In this document: piece by piece, positions 47,511 through 58,384 of the stretch
How the letters are laid out: the number at the start of each line of letters is the position of its first letter
Position numbering within the stretch: the first letter of the stretch is position 1
Assembly: GCA_947561585.1 (NCBI GenBank)
Contig: CANNZV010001473.1
Location: forward strand, 1-64,000
Reading direction: 5' to 3'
From: Caprella mutica
Lineage: Eukaryota > Arthropoda > Malacostraca > Amphipoda > Caprellidae
DNA: 64,000 bases
The notes under the pieces: model-generated
Database searches by the model: none
Seen by the model: the letters and a program-made list of their open reading frames with translations, nothing else
Told to the model about the DNA's origin: nothing
Made by a program: the position numbers and the translations under genes

Positions 47511-48869
47511 CAGGCGTACCCCACTCTTATTACAAAATCGCGACTCACACTTACAACAAAACGGTAATAAGTGCAAGTCATGTCCCGAAGTTATATTTTT
47601 ATAATTCTAATCCCTACAATATTCTGTTTTCTACGAACAAGGGATCAAAGAAAATAATATAAAGTTGACTATAGTAATATTTTAATTTGGAGTGACGTGG
47701 CATGTACTATATCAGGACTGTGCATTGTACAATGTACTTACGTCTAGTATTTTATAATAGCTTTAACCCTTTAGCGACCTTTTTTTTCTGCAACTGCAGT
47801 AACATTATTCTTATTATTGCAAAATCATAGATTGTGCTGTAAATAGAGTAGGATATTGAATAAGTCAGAAATTCTATGAGTTTTTGATTTTTCAATTCAA
47901 TTGTTACGTATGCAGCTTTATCTAAAATGGAATATATTATTCTGTTCAATTTTGAAACAAATAAATGCCATTTTTAAAATAATCAATTTTATCGTAAAAT
48001 TCAGCTTATAGAATCCACTTTAGAAATCTTTATATACCTATGGCGTACCATGTTTCATAATGTGACCACTTTCGTTAATGTATTAACGATAAATTTATAA
48101 TTATGTCTGTGTTAATTTTAGTGGTTATTTCAAATTTTAGAAGTTTCCACACGATTCCTAATCCATAATATGAAACATTGCTGGATTAGAGTCATACACG
48201 CAGAAAAAAGAAATTGTAGTGATGGGTGGTGACAAAAAATTGGGTTGGCTATAATGGATCAAAATTATTTTAGTTAATGCCAAATATATAATTAAATATA
48301 TATATGCCATACATATAAGGGTTACAATCAGAAGGAGATGCAAACTTTATAAATAAACAGTCAGCATCTTACGCTCTTTTTGGTCACTGGTTACTTTACC
48401 CTAAAATATACATTTATTGTATTGAAAGTATTAACCCTTTTTTTATAGTTCAGGAATTCCACTATTAAATAAAAAAAATCTATACAGTTCATCTCAAACC
48501 GACCCTCATTATTATGCATAATGGTAAGAAAAGCTTCAATACTCCAATAATGTATTGAAGAATTGAAGATAGAATTTAAATAAAAAACTTAAACTTTACT
48601 CTGAATTACTAATCTATTTATTTGAATATTTATGTGAATTTTCTTTCCTATAAATATATTATTTACCATATTTTTTTAATCAATCTCACCTGTATGATCA
48701 TATAATTTGTAATAGTCACGGTGAAAACAGCTTAATTGAAAACTAAAAAACAAATTACCAAAGTTACTCCTGAAATATTTTCTATACCAGGTAATGTAAG
48801 AGCGAGACATGACCCACACCAATTTGACTTGTTGTAAGTCTAAGTCGTAATAAGAGCGGGGGACGCCTG
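47511..48869. mobile_element. 1.36-kb TA-target DNA element, non-autonomous
   Basis: The left end CAGGCGTACCCCACTCTTAT and the reverse of the right end CAGGCGTCCCCCGCTCTTAT match, continuing TACAA/TACGA, with TA on both sides (47509-47510 and 48870-48871). The uninterrupted left arm of the host palindrome (44160-44180) is the empty site and shows GGGGGTATATTAATAAAG reversed, confirming a clean insertion. The interior is AT-rich with no transposase. Confidence 0.9.
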
Positions 48870-48881
48870 TATATTAATAAA

Positions 48882-49124
48882 GTGTGTACTGGGAATAAAC
48901 CTCTGCAGTCTGAGATGCCCTGCCCAACATTCCATTCGGTGAGAGTGTTCCATCAGGTTCAAGCAAGGATAGGGAATGATTTGAATCCTCTTGAATTTAG
49001 GTGGAGAATTGTAAGTGAGAGGCTGATGTCAATTTACACTTTCAAACCCCCTGCTCCATATTTCCTCTTGAAAATGATCAGATGCAACTGTAAAGAGGAT
49101 TGTAGTACCAAAAGCTGTACCTGA
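48882..49124 (+). pseudogene. Transposon-type CxC cysteine-rich protein C-terminus, right arm
   Basis: 80 codons reading CPTFHSVRVFHQVQARIGND, LNPLEFRWRIVSERLM and APYFLLKMIRCNCKEDCSTK, nearly identical to the left-arm copy. It follows directly after the 1.36-kb insertion that split it from its upstream part. The usual family continuation (a run of CxC and CxxC cysteines) is lost after KSCT. Confidence 0.65.
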
Positions 49125-49508
49125 TTCAAATATTTCCTTGCGATGCTCCAATATTTATGGTCAATGCAGAGGAGTATCTTGCCATAATTGTATGGAATAT
49201 GATTTAAATGAAAGTACTGTGTAGACTTATAAGCAAAATATAAATAAAATGAGTTTCATTAACCGCAATTAGCAAAGGAATGACATTCTTACCAAGTAAG
49301 GTGCTTCAAAAAAAAAACTCCACGGATATTGAAACACTGTTTTAACCCTTCAAATTAAATTTCTTCAATAACTTCGAAATCCAATGACATAAAGTGGTAA
49401 ACTTGTTTTCTGTGATATAACAACACCTATAAAGTAACATGTAAGAATTAGCTTACTAATATTTTTTTTTCCAATTCAGCCACTTTTTCAGCTAGATTGA
49501 CCGGACTA

Positions 49509-50590
49509 ATATTGTTTAAAAACTTTCTAGCTTCGCGAGGGTTGTTATTATCGGTACACATATAAGGTGTGCGAGTGATGATGGTTGTTTGGAAATAAGA
49601 TTATTTGTATTACAATTAAGAAGGAAATTCTATTTGTTATTTAAAGGAATTAAGTTAACTGTAAGAAAGAGCATGCTGTTAAAATAAGATAATTAATATA
49701 TTAAAGATAAGGAGAATTATGATTAGTATTTTATATTTAAGGATTATATATAAGCAGAGCTTGGCACGCGAACCTTTTTTTAGGTTCCGAACCCGAATCT
49801 TCGTCGATTTTGGGTTCCGAAACTCCGTATAGCGAACCCAATTTTGAAAAGTTTAGTCCGAACATTTGTTCCGAACGAAACATTTATTCCGAACCTCGGA
49901 TTTTTTAGGTATATATTTTATATCTAAAAGATAATAAAAAAAAGTGAACTACAGTCTACACATTTATATTCGGTCCTATTACTAACTTATGCTTCCAAGG
50001 CTATTAGGGCAACCTATATAAAAAAAACTGTTTTTTTTTTCAACAAGATACTGATTATTTACTATTAAATATTATTATTATCCGTAATGAGTTTGACTGT
50101 CAGAAACAACGAGAAGGTTTGACTCTATGTTAAAAAAACACATGTCTTATTTATAAACTTAGTTTACTGTATTTGTTGTTAGTATATGTACTAAACTAAT
50201 GTGTACCAAATTTCAAGTAAAAATATTGAATATATAAGGAGAAATAAATACATAGGTATATAAGAGAATGGCAACTGAGCGAGCTGAACTGTGATTGGAT
50301 GGAGTGTGAACCAATCACAGCTCGCGCATTTGTCTCTACTACGTAAAAACGTGGACACATTCTTGCGTAATGAGTAACCAATCTGTATTTCTACGTTGCC
50401 ACACGCCATTAAAGTACAATTAATTCCATAATTTATTTGCTTTACGCTGCTTTACGCCGATATGTAGATATTTAACTTCTGAATTCAAAAATATAGTTGG
50501 TATTTATGTAGGAACAAAATCAAGAAAGGCCAGTAAATTTAAAGGAATGAAATGAAATAATATAAGTATGTATGACGTGAGTCACTACAA
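49509..50590. other. Intergenic stretch with GGTTCCGAAC-rich patch and one hairpin
   Basis: 49755-49915 starts CAGAGCTTGGCACGCGAACC, hAT-terminus-like, and repeats TTCCGAAC/GTTCGGAA words about eight times. No matching right end was found. At 50291-50325, CTGTGATTGG and CCAATCACAG form a 10-bp stem around a 12-bp loop. A 72-codon minus-strand ORF lies over it without motifs. Confidence 0.5.
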
Positions 50591-50591
50591 A

Positions 50592-51226
50592 CTCATAGAG
50601 AACGAAATTTTTAAGGAGTTACAATTATATAAAAAAAATCCCACTTATTACTATTTGTAATAAGAATAAGTTGTGATTTTGGTTATAAAAGCGGTGCTTG
50701 CCTATATTGTAGTCGTTTAATATCATTTTTTTTATTAAATGCATCCACGGTGGCACAGTGACAGACGCACAGGCACAAGGACAGATGGCCGCACGTTCGA
50801 TACCCGGACACATCAGTTTATTTCTTTACATTTAATTTATATGTAACATTAATCAAATTGATATGCAACTAAACGTACATTACGTTATATTAATAAAGTA
50901 AGATTTTTCAATTCTAATTAATTTATTTATTGGATGCAAGTGGATATCGTTTCGAAGCATATTAGATATGTAATTAGCCGTCGGTTCGATACAGATTCCC
51001 TGTGTATGTTGGATATTGTAATTTATCTCTCTATTCAACGCTGTGATAACGGTATCGCTTCGATGTCAAATATTCATGATATGACGCCGTTAAGCGGTGC
51101 AAGCGGATAGCGGATTAATGTCTATATAGATGTCACCATGTCTAATTTGTTACTGGTGTTCGATGTCGGAGAAGCGGTTACACAGAGTCGTTTAGACATC
51201 GAATCGATACATTCATGTTTGTTGGG
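50592..51226. mobile_element. CCCAACAAAC element, copy 3, 5' truncated
   Basis: Colinear with the last 640 bp of copies 1 and 2 (GTTACAATTATATAAAAA, the tRNA-like segment, TGGATGCAAGTGGATATCG, GACATCGAATCGATACATTC), ending ATGTTTGTTGGG. The left part is missing. Confidence 0.82.
50745..50810 (+). other. tRNA-like A/B-box segment, best preserved copy
   Basis: TGGCACAGTGAC, about 35 bp, then CGTTCGATACCC. A-box TGGCNNAGTGG and B-box GTTCGANNCC of tRNA-derived SINEs fit with one or two mismatches and tRNA-like spacing. Present in all three family copies, so it was inside the ancestor. Confidence 0.5.
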
Positions 51227-51379
51227 AAAGCTTATTTCAACCAAATCGATTCATTATTGAAGAAGAATAAGCAATTTTAGTGACACAATCGGTCGAAATT
51301 ACAAGTTCATACGATTATATTTTATCAAATTTTGACATTTAAAATTATTATTTTGAAATTCTAATCTCTAGAAAGTGTA

Positions 51380-53483
51380 CCCAACGAACATATGAATGTC
51401 GATTCGATGCCGTTTGCTGTCGAATTCGTAGCGCTAACGGTGGGTATCGACTTAGCAACCATTTCGACTCATAGTATATATCGAAATGTCTGTTTCTGAA
51501 TGATATCTGAATTTACACTTCGAGTAGAAACATGAAAACCGATACATGGTTTTAACAGCATCATCTTGACGTCGGCATGTCTGTTTCCAAACGATATCTG
51601 ATAGGGGACTACGGCAGTTGTAAAGGTACGATCACGAGGGGTTCCTGAAGCTGTCTTTGGTGAATGGAAGAGAAGTGGGGTGGCGTCCGTTGGGACTCAA
51701 ACTGTTGTAATTTGGATTATGTATTGTCTATTTTATGCTTATCATGTTTATAGTGTCTTTAACTCTCCATGCAGTTTTAGAGGATAGCGCTAGGGTTATG
51801 CTCTACAATTACGTACGAGGTCTTAGATTTTGTGTTAGGTAGGCTCGTAGACTTCATTTACTATCACCTCTTCATTTCCCTCTTCCATCCTTGAGTGCAG
51901 CCAGCAGTGCTTGTGACCATTTTTGTCACATTACTCGGTAAGTGACAGCATTCACTGAGTAGCTTTTCAGCATCCATGAGCGTCGTGACTTTGTCCATGG
52001 AACCACTTTCCTTTCTGACTGCTTCTTCCAGTCCCTTGTATTTCCTTTCCTTTTGACGTCAGCGACATGGCCTTTGGTTCCGAAGCTGACGTTAAACCTC
52101 TACTAAACGTAAATAATTAAAAGTTGATGGCCTATTTAACATGTTTCATTTTAGATCAAATTCTGTGTTATCAGACGGTTCCACATTTTTCGAATATGTA
52201 AGAAATAAATATAATAATTATTATTATTCAATTCTTACTTAAATTGGCATCCATAACACTAGTACATAAAATACAAGTTTAGAAATAAAAATCATTGCAT
52301 AAATAATTTTTTTACGTAAAACCCCATATCCGATAACTTGACCTTTCACCTAGTGCCAAAAGCTGCAAATGAGACGATTGAAATTCAGTGATTCACATTA
52401 TAGATAATTAAACTTAAAGTGGTAATCGGACTCAATAGATCTATATATAATAATCATTATTTAACTTTTATTTCAATTGGTATCATACCCTCAGCTATTT
52501 TGTTACTAATTAAATAGTAGTTAAATACTAATTATTATATTGTACTTTATCACGTGTTCGAAAATATAGACACTATTAATAACTTTGAACATATACCCTA
52601 CTGCTAAAAATATTTCACAGAGCAAAAAATTTCTGTTTGTTCAATGAAACACAATTATATAAGTCAAAATATCAAACTAATCACTCAAATATTATGACCT
52701 TTATATACTGAGTGAGAGTTAATCTATGGTCAAATTTTAATTAATGCACTCATTACTTTGAACTTTCATCACAGAGCTTTCATCTTTATTATAAGTCGTG
52801 GCCTCAAAACATTTATCTTTAATTTGAACTCATAGAGAACGAAATATTTAAGGAGTTACAATTATATAAAAATTTGACCAACTCTTTACTATTTGTAATA
52901 ACAATAAGTTGTGATTTTGGTTATAAAAGCGGTTCTTGCCTGTATTGTTCTATTCACTTTAAAATATCTTTAAGTATCTCCAGGTCGTTTAATATCAAAA
53001 AATTTTTTGGTCTAATACATCCATGGTGGCAACATGACAGAGGTACAGGCACGAGGATGAATGGACCCACGAACGATACCTGGACACATCACATAATTTC
53101 TTCCCATTTAATTTACGCATAACATTATGTAACATTAATCAAATTGATATGCATCTAAACGTACAGTATGTTATATCATTGAAGTAAGAGTTTTTAATTT
53201 ATTTATTTACTGGGTGCAAGTGGATATCGTTTCGAAGCATATTAGATATATAATTAAGCGTCTGTTCGATGCAGAATTCCTATGTATGTTAGATGTCGTA
53301 ATTTATCTTTCTATTCAACGCTGTTATAACGGTACCGCTTCGATGCCAAATATACTTGATATGATGCAGTTTAGCGGTGCAAACGGATATCGGATTGATA
53401 TCTACTTGATGTCACCATGTCTAATTTGTTACTGGTATTCGATGTCGTTTAGACATCGAATAGATACATTCATGTTTGCTGGG
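51380..53483. mobile_element. CCCAACAAAC element, copy 2 (2.1 kb)
   Basis: The left end CCCAACGAACATATGAATGT and the reverse of the right end CCCAGCAAACATGAATGTAT match copy 1; flanks are TA/TA (51378-51379 and 53484-53485). Compared with copy 1 it lacks a central piece (equivalent to 36762-36950) and the TTAA insertion. It also carries the TTGACGTCAGCGACATGGCC repeat tail (52052) and a tRNA-like segment (about 53020-53085). Non-coding. Confidence 0.9.
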
Positions 53484-53559
53484 TAGAGAATATAAGTCAG
53501 GCTATCATTTGAAGTTTGTTTCAATCAAATCGGTTAAACTATTGAAGAAGTAAAGACTA

Positions 53560-54046
53560 TTCTCCCAAAACCCCAAACAACAACAACACCAACAATCAGG
53601 GAGTGTCTCAGGCTGCGCTCCTAGCGGGTCGCAGCAATATCTCCTACACGAAGTAGGAAGTAGCAATATTTTTCCTTTATGAAGTGGAGAATTGTGTTTC
53701 ACGAGGACCTCTTAACATCTTAAGCGAAGAAAGCTTAATAGGTCCAAGAAATTAAGGTACCGGAGGCTAACACAATTCATATGATGAAAAAATATTGCTA
53801 TTTCTTACATCTGTAGGAGTTGATACTACTACTCTGTACTTTTATTGGATCTGCAATCAATGAATTATACCATTGAATATGACTTTGCTTCATGCTTTAT
53901 ATTAAATTTGTATTTACATTTTCCTTATGTAGATACCTTTAATCAGAAGTTTCCAGACAACACGGAAAACAAGCTTGTTTTCTACCTGCTTTAGGGCTGG
54001 ATCCTGAGGACTCCTCCCAACCTGGAAAAGAAGAAGAAGAAGAAGC
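53560..54046 (+). repeat. Possible retroposon tail ending in (GAA)n
   Basis: GC-richer sequence from about 53590 (AGGGAGTGTCTCAGGCTGCG, CGGGTCGCAGCAATATCTCC) ends with CTGGATCCTGAGGACTCCTC, CCAACCTGG and then AAAGAAGAAGAAGAAGAAG. A simple-repeat tail after GC-rich sequence fits a LINE or SINE 3' end. No coding frame is visible, so the assignment is tentative. Confidence 0.4.
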
Positions 54047-54058
54047 ATTATGCTTTAA

Positions 54059-54658
54059 AGGTCCTCTCCAGGCTCCGTGAAAAAAATGAGTTTATTACAT
54101 AATATTATAGAACTAAGGTCTACGATCATTATTCTGCAAACCGCATACAATTCGGTTCACTATATATTTTATAATTTGTTTTTAAAGTTTTCTAATACTT
54201 TGTGAGCAACAATTGAGCGAATCACTAATCTGATGCTCAAGAAGAAGATTGTACACTCTTTGTTATGATTACAAATTTTAATTTTATAAACAAACCATGC
54301 GTTTTCGGCCTTTATATAATTTATTTTGGATATTAATTGTTTCCTAAAATATATAAACGTTTCTATTATAAGTTCATTCAATTTTATACCTTTACACGAA
54401 TATTAAATGGATTTATTAAATCTAATACCTAGTTGACAATCAAAACAAATGGTGTACATTCTTTTTCTTCAGGCTGAAAATTTCTTAAGTTAGTAAGTCG
54501 GAAGTAAAATAGGTTTTGTAGAGTTTTGATTATAAATATCTTTAAAAGCATATAAAATTAAAAATATGCTACCAAATTCGATGCGGTTTGCTGCAAAATG
54601 ATAAGAAACATTAGCCTCGTTGAATAAAGCAATAAAAATATTTGCTTGGAGGGGACCT
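54059..54658. mobile_element. TTAA-target element copy 2, 600 bp
   Basis: Near-identical to 38423-39013; ends AGGTCCTCTCCAGGCTCC and GCTTGGAGGGGACCT, flanked by TTAA (54055-54058 and 54659-54662). Inserted right after the (GAA)n tail. Confidence 0.92.
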
Positions 54659-54859
54659 TTAACTCTATCAGCAACCAAGCTGATTTAAAGCAGGAATATA
54701 GTTATCATTGACTAAAGCAACTTTTACACTCTCCTTTATGATAAGTCTGAGATACATTTCACTGCTACATTATCTAATTTACTTTTACGATATTGACAAC
54801 TTTCTTGAAGGAGAGGTGACAGAAGAGAAAACCTAATCCAAGGATTACCTACAATAAGA

Positions 54860-56907
54860 GTGATAGAGGGTGTTGAGGGATGGATGGAGAACATAAGGTT
54901 CGAGAGAGGAGATGTGGAGGGGAGACTGAGGAGGATATGCAGTGGAAAGCAGCCTGGCCCAGACGGTATCAAGGGAGAGCTGTACAAAGCCTTGGGAAAG
55001 AGTGAGAAGTGTGTGGACAAGTTGGTGGAGGTTTATAATCGGCTGCTGGAGGATGAGGAGGTGATTGAGGGATGGAAAATCTCAAAAACAGTAATGCTGC
55101 CTAAAGTTAAGAAGCCACAAGCTAGTCAGCCAGTCTGCAGAATATGGGAGATATTTGGGATTTTCTCTCCGAACAATTTTGAATTAATTCCTATATTTAC
55201 ATTAATTTTGCTACGAACACTTCTGAATTAATTCCTATATTTACATTAATTTTGCTACGAACAGAATAAGAGATCTCTACGAATACTTTACCAGTTTCTG
55301 CAGACTGGCTAGTCAGCATCGGCCTGTGGCGCTGACAAATGCTGGTTATAAGATGTTTATGGGATTATTGAAAGAGAAGGTGAGTGAGCAGAGGATGTTA
55401 GATGAGAGAGTGTGGAGTCTGCAGGCGGGGTTTACGGAGGGAAGAAGGATGGAAGAAAATCTGTTCTTGTTGAGGGCGAGTGTGGAGGAGAGCTATAGGA
55501 AGAAGGAGGCATTGGTGGTAGTAGCGGTGGACTTTGCGAAGGCATTCGATAGTGTGGATAGGGGGACGCTGATGGGGGCTCTTATGTACTATAAGTGTGA
55601 CCCAAGAATGATTAGTGTGGTGGCAAATTTGTACCAGGGAGATAGGACTGAGATATGGAGGGAGGGAAAGCAGTTGGGGGAAACTGAAGTTGGAAGTGGG
55701 ATCAGGCAAGGTTGCATGGGTTCTCCGCAGCTATTTGTAATGGTTGTGGGAATGATAATTGAGAAGCTGTTGAGGAGTGGTATGGGATACAGAAGGGGGG
55801 GAGTCAGAGTGCCAGTTCTTTTCTATGCGGATGATGGTCTGTTGCTGGGAAGGAGTGTTGAGGAGGCGAGGAGAATGATTGGGGTGCTGGAGGAGGGAGC
55901 GGAGAGCTGTGGACTGCGGATCAATAGGGAGAAGAGCATGTGCATGGTTTTCAATGGGGGAGAAGGAGGAGAGGCTGAGGTGGGGGGTATCAGGTGTGTG
56001 GGGGAGATGAGGTACCTTGGTGTGTTGGTGATGGCAAAGAGAGATTGTTTTGGTGAATGCAAGAAGGAGAGGATTGGGAAGGCTGAGAGGATGGCAAATC
56101 TGACATATTCGGTCGTGGGGAGGTCGTGCGATAGGTTGCTTGTTGGGAAGACTTTTTGGAAGGGGGTGGTGCTACCTAGTGTCCTGAGTACTGGTGTGGA
56201 GCAAGGGGGAGAAAGTAAGAATGCAGAGAATTGAGAATGGAGTGTGGAGGAAGGTTATGGCCGCACCCTCGTGGACTCCCACTGTGGCTCTTCAAGGAGA
56301 AGTGGGATGTTCTTCAGTGCTTGCCAGAGATATGAAGGAGAAGTTGAAGTTTGCCAAGCATTTGATGAGGACGGAGAGTGTAGTTTTGAGAAGGGTGATG
56401 GGGGAGATGAGGGTGGAGCTGAGACAGGATCCATGGATGAGGATGGTGGATGGCTACTTGGGGGAGGTGGGTGTGAGTTGGAGGCAGTTGGAGGATATGA
56501 GAAGCAGCCATGTTGAGAGACTGGTGAATGAGTGGGAGCATGAGAGGTGGAGATTGGAGATTGAGGAGAAGTCGACCTTGCAGTACTATAGGGAGAAGGA
56601 GAGGATTGGGGGGGAGTTTTATGACAATAGTTGGGGATCGAGGTTGCTGTTTGGAGTGAGGAGTAATACGTTGAGGCTGGGTTGGAGGATGAGGCATTGG
56701 GGAGGTGTGGTGGGATGTAGTATGTGCGGAGCTGTAGAGGAAACTCTGGAGTACTTTATACTCGAGTGTCCGAGTCTGGAGGCGGTGAGAGAGCGTCATG
56801 GGGTGCGGTCGATGGGGGAAGCGATGTGCTTTGGGGAGCGGGACACTCGGAGGGTGTGTGCATTTTTGGAGGAAATGTTAGGATGGGTGAGGCGGCTGGC
56901 GGGGTGA
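54860..56907 (+). pseudogene. Non-LTR retrotransposon (LINE) reverse transcriptase, 5' truncated, interrupted
   Basis: Encodes the reverse transcriptase and C-terminal region of a LINE. Motifs in order: GKQPGPDGIKGELYKAL (before the interruption at 55130); RPVALTN and SLQAGFTEGRRMEENLFLL; VVAVDFAKAFDSVDR (motif A, about residues 65-79 of the 302-codon frame from 55326); GIRQGCMGSP (motif B, ~125-134); LFYADDGLLL (motif C, catalytic Asp pair, ~165-174); GLRINREKSM; RYLGVLV. The last 237-codon frame (56194-56907) has a CSMCG...ECP zinc-knuckle-like end with Tyr-Phe where His is usual. The endonuclease domain is missing upstream. Two breaks: a 179-bp inverted-repeat insertion and a one-base frameshift near 56185. 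Strand is strongly G-rich. Clade not decided. Confidence 0.92.
55130..55308. mobile_element. 179-bp inverted-repeat element inserted in the LINE ORF
   Basis: The ends CCAGTCTGCAGAA and TTCTGCAGACTGG are exact reverse complements, flanked by perfect 8-bp duplications CTAGTCAG (55122-55129 and 55309-55316). Without the element and one duplication, the reverse transcriptase frame runs through uninterrupted. The interior is a 46-bp AT-rich tandem duplication (TTGAATTAATTCCTATATTT...). Length of target duplication fits hAT-type. Confidence 0.93.
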
Positions 56908-56959
56908 CGGCCCTGCGGAAGGTTATCGGAGGAAGGTGAGGGTGAAACCGGTGGCGCTA

Positions 56960-57115
56960 ACAAGCCTATACCGACCAAGTTCCAGTTCCATGTGAGAGTC
57001 TGAGGGACTTGAGGGTGAGGTATGGAGTGGAGAGTGTGGAGCAGGTTTTGTGTTTTGGGGAGATGGGATGAAGGCCTACTTGGAGGAGACCTGGGCGGTG
57101 AGAGGAAGGTCACAG
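56960..57115 (+). pseudogene. LINE 3'-end fragment from a second copy
   Basis: Frame reads CESLRDLRVRYGVESVEQVL then CFGEM, paralogous to the ECPSLEAVRERHGVRSMGEA segment of the preceding LINE. So a 3'-end fragment of a related copy lies directly after it, in the same orientation. Confidence 0.65.
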
Positions 57116-57506
57116 GTTGGTGGAATATAGGTGTGGGGGTGAAGCCTCTAATTCTATGCCGTTAGTCCGATACGTATCTAAAAGATGAGCGGCGCAGCAC
57201 TGTACATTCTATTAGATAGGTATTTGAATACAGATTAATGATAAATGGAGTGAATTTGATTGGTAATTGTTTTATCAGATTTATGATTGACGACTGACGG
57301 TAGTCGGTAGACTCGGTACCTGAATCCAATGAATTTATACTACACAGTTTAATTATTTGATTGAGATGTTTAATTTATTTGGAATAGAAAATAAAATTCA
57401 TACCTAATAGAAAACTGTAATTACAATTTTATGGGGTACCTAACTATTGTAAACTTTCAGTCTGAGGTGTAAATAAAAACGTATTAGTTAGCTGTTAGGT
57501 GGATGC

Positions 57507-57881
57507 CAGTCTGTATTTGGTGCACAAAATTCCACTGACTTTTAGAAAAAGCTGAAAAAATCCAACATAAATTTCCAGTATTTTGACTGATCCACCAACA
57601 TTTTACCCATTTTTCCACCGAAAATTAATAGCAACATAGGAATAAATAGCTAAAAATCCACTGACTTTGCCAGAATATTATTTTCAATTCCAGTCTGAAA
57701 AGAAGGTCACAGAAATAGGGATTTGGGCGCAGCAAATAACATAGGAACATAGGAATTAAATAGGACTTGGGCGCAGGATTAATCCACAAATCCTGCTGTA
57801 CTTTTCAGACTGGATTTTCATAGGGGGAAAAATTCCACTGACATGTCGATGTCGGTGGAATTTACCACGAAATACAGACTG
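57507..57881 (+). mobile_element. CAGTCTGTATT family element Q1, with nested insertion
   Basis: The ends CAGTCTGTATTTGGTGCA and, reversed, CAGTCTGTATTTCGTGGT match and are followed by AAATTCCACTGAC/AAATTCCACCGAC. At about 57693-57818 a smaller element with ends CCAGTCTGAAAAG / CTTTTCAGACTGG is inserted, with near-duplicate ATTTTCA flanks. Second copy at 59945-60178; a reversed truncated copy at 58768-59157. Confidence 0.82.
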
Positions 57882-57906
57882 GGAGATGTATTGGGGGTTG
57901 TGCCGC

Positions 57907-58358
57907 CCAAGTAAAATTGTATGTCTCATAAACTCACCATTTGTCTCTCCAGCTCTCTCCAAAATTCAACAAATTCTCTCTAAAATGATCAAATTATCAT
58001 TAATTCTCTCCAAAATAACATTGTAGCATAGGAGAAAAATAGAAAAAACTCGCCATTTGCAATTGAAGGGCTCAAAATAACTGTCACAAACTCGCCATTA
58101 AAATGGCGACCAAGTAATAAAGCATGTCCAAACTCGCCATTTTAATGGCGAGTTTGTGACAGTTATTTTAAACCCTTCAAATGCAAATGGCGATTTTTAT
58201 CTATTTTTCTCCTATGCTACAATGTTATTTTGGAGAGAATTTATGAAAATTTGATCATTCTGGAGAGAATTTGTTGAATTTTGGAGAGACAAATGGCGAG
58301 TTTATGAGACATACTATTTTACTTGGAATGGCGAGTTTGGACATGCTATATTACTTGG
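57907..58358 (+). mobile_element. CCAAGTAA element P1, split by P2
   Basis: The ends CCAAGTAAAATTGTATGTCT and, reversed, CCAAGTAATATAGCATGTCC define a ~227-bp element containing AACTCGCCATTAAAATGGCG. P2 (58110-58326), the same family in the opposite orientation, is inserted in it between perfect 8-bp duplications AATGGCGA (58102-58109, 58327-58334). Together they create a ~440-bp palindrome. Confidence 0.92.
58110..58326 (-). mobile_element. CCAAGTAA element P2, inserted in P1
   Basis: Begins CCAAGTAATAAAGCATGTCC and ends CATACTATTTTACTTGG, the reverse orientation of P1. Self-insertion into the element's own palindromic AATGGCGA site is seen directly. Non-coding. Confidence 0.92.
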
Positions 58359-58384
58359 TGTGCCCGTGCCGCCTCCCGAACCCC

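Larger units (their letters stand above)
43547..49506. mobile_element. 6-kb palindromic element with ~1.1-kb arms, TA-flanked
   Basis: The left tip GTCCGGTCAAAATAG and the reverse of the right tip GTCCGGTCAATCTAG lie between TA dinucleotides (43545-43546 and 49507-49508). The left arm (43547-44660) and the right arm (about 46960-49506) are inverted copies, the right one enlarged by a 1.36-kb insertion. Arms encode a degenerate C-terminal protein segment pointing outward. The loop (44661-46959) contains a minisatellite. The left tip touches the end of the preceding palindrome. Confidence 0.82.

Noticed and set aside
42038..49506. One single 7.5-kb element
   Set aside because: The inner border at 43546/43547 has its own symmetric ends on both sides, so two adjoining palindromes explain the sequence better.
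49755..50400. Complete hAT element starting CAGAGCTTGGCACGCG
   Set aside because: The left end looks plausible but no reverse-complement right end or matching 8-bp duplication was found downstream.
38230..53085. Functional tRNA genes at the A/B-box-like sites
   Set aside because: No acceptor stem or anticodon arm could be drawn; better explained as a SINE-like relict inside a transposon family.
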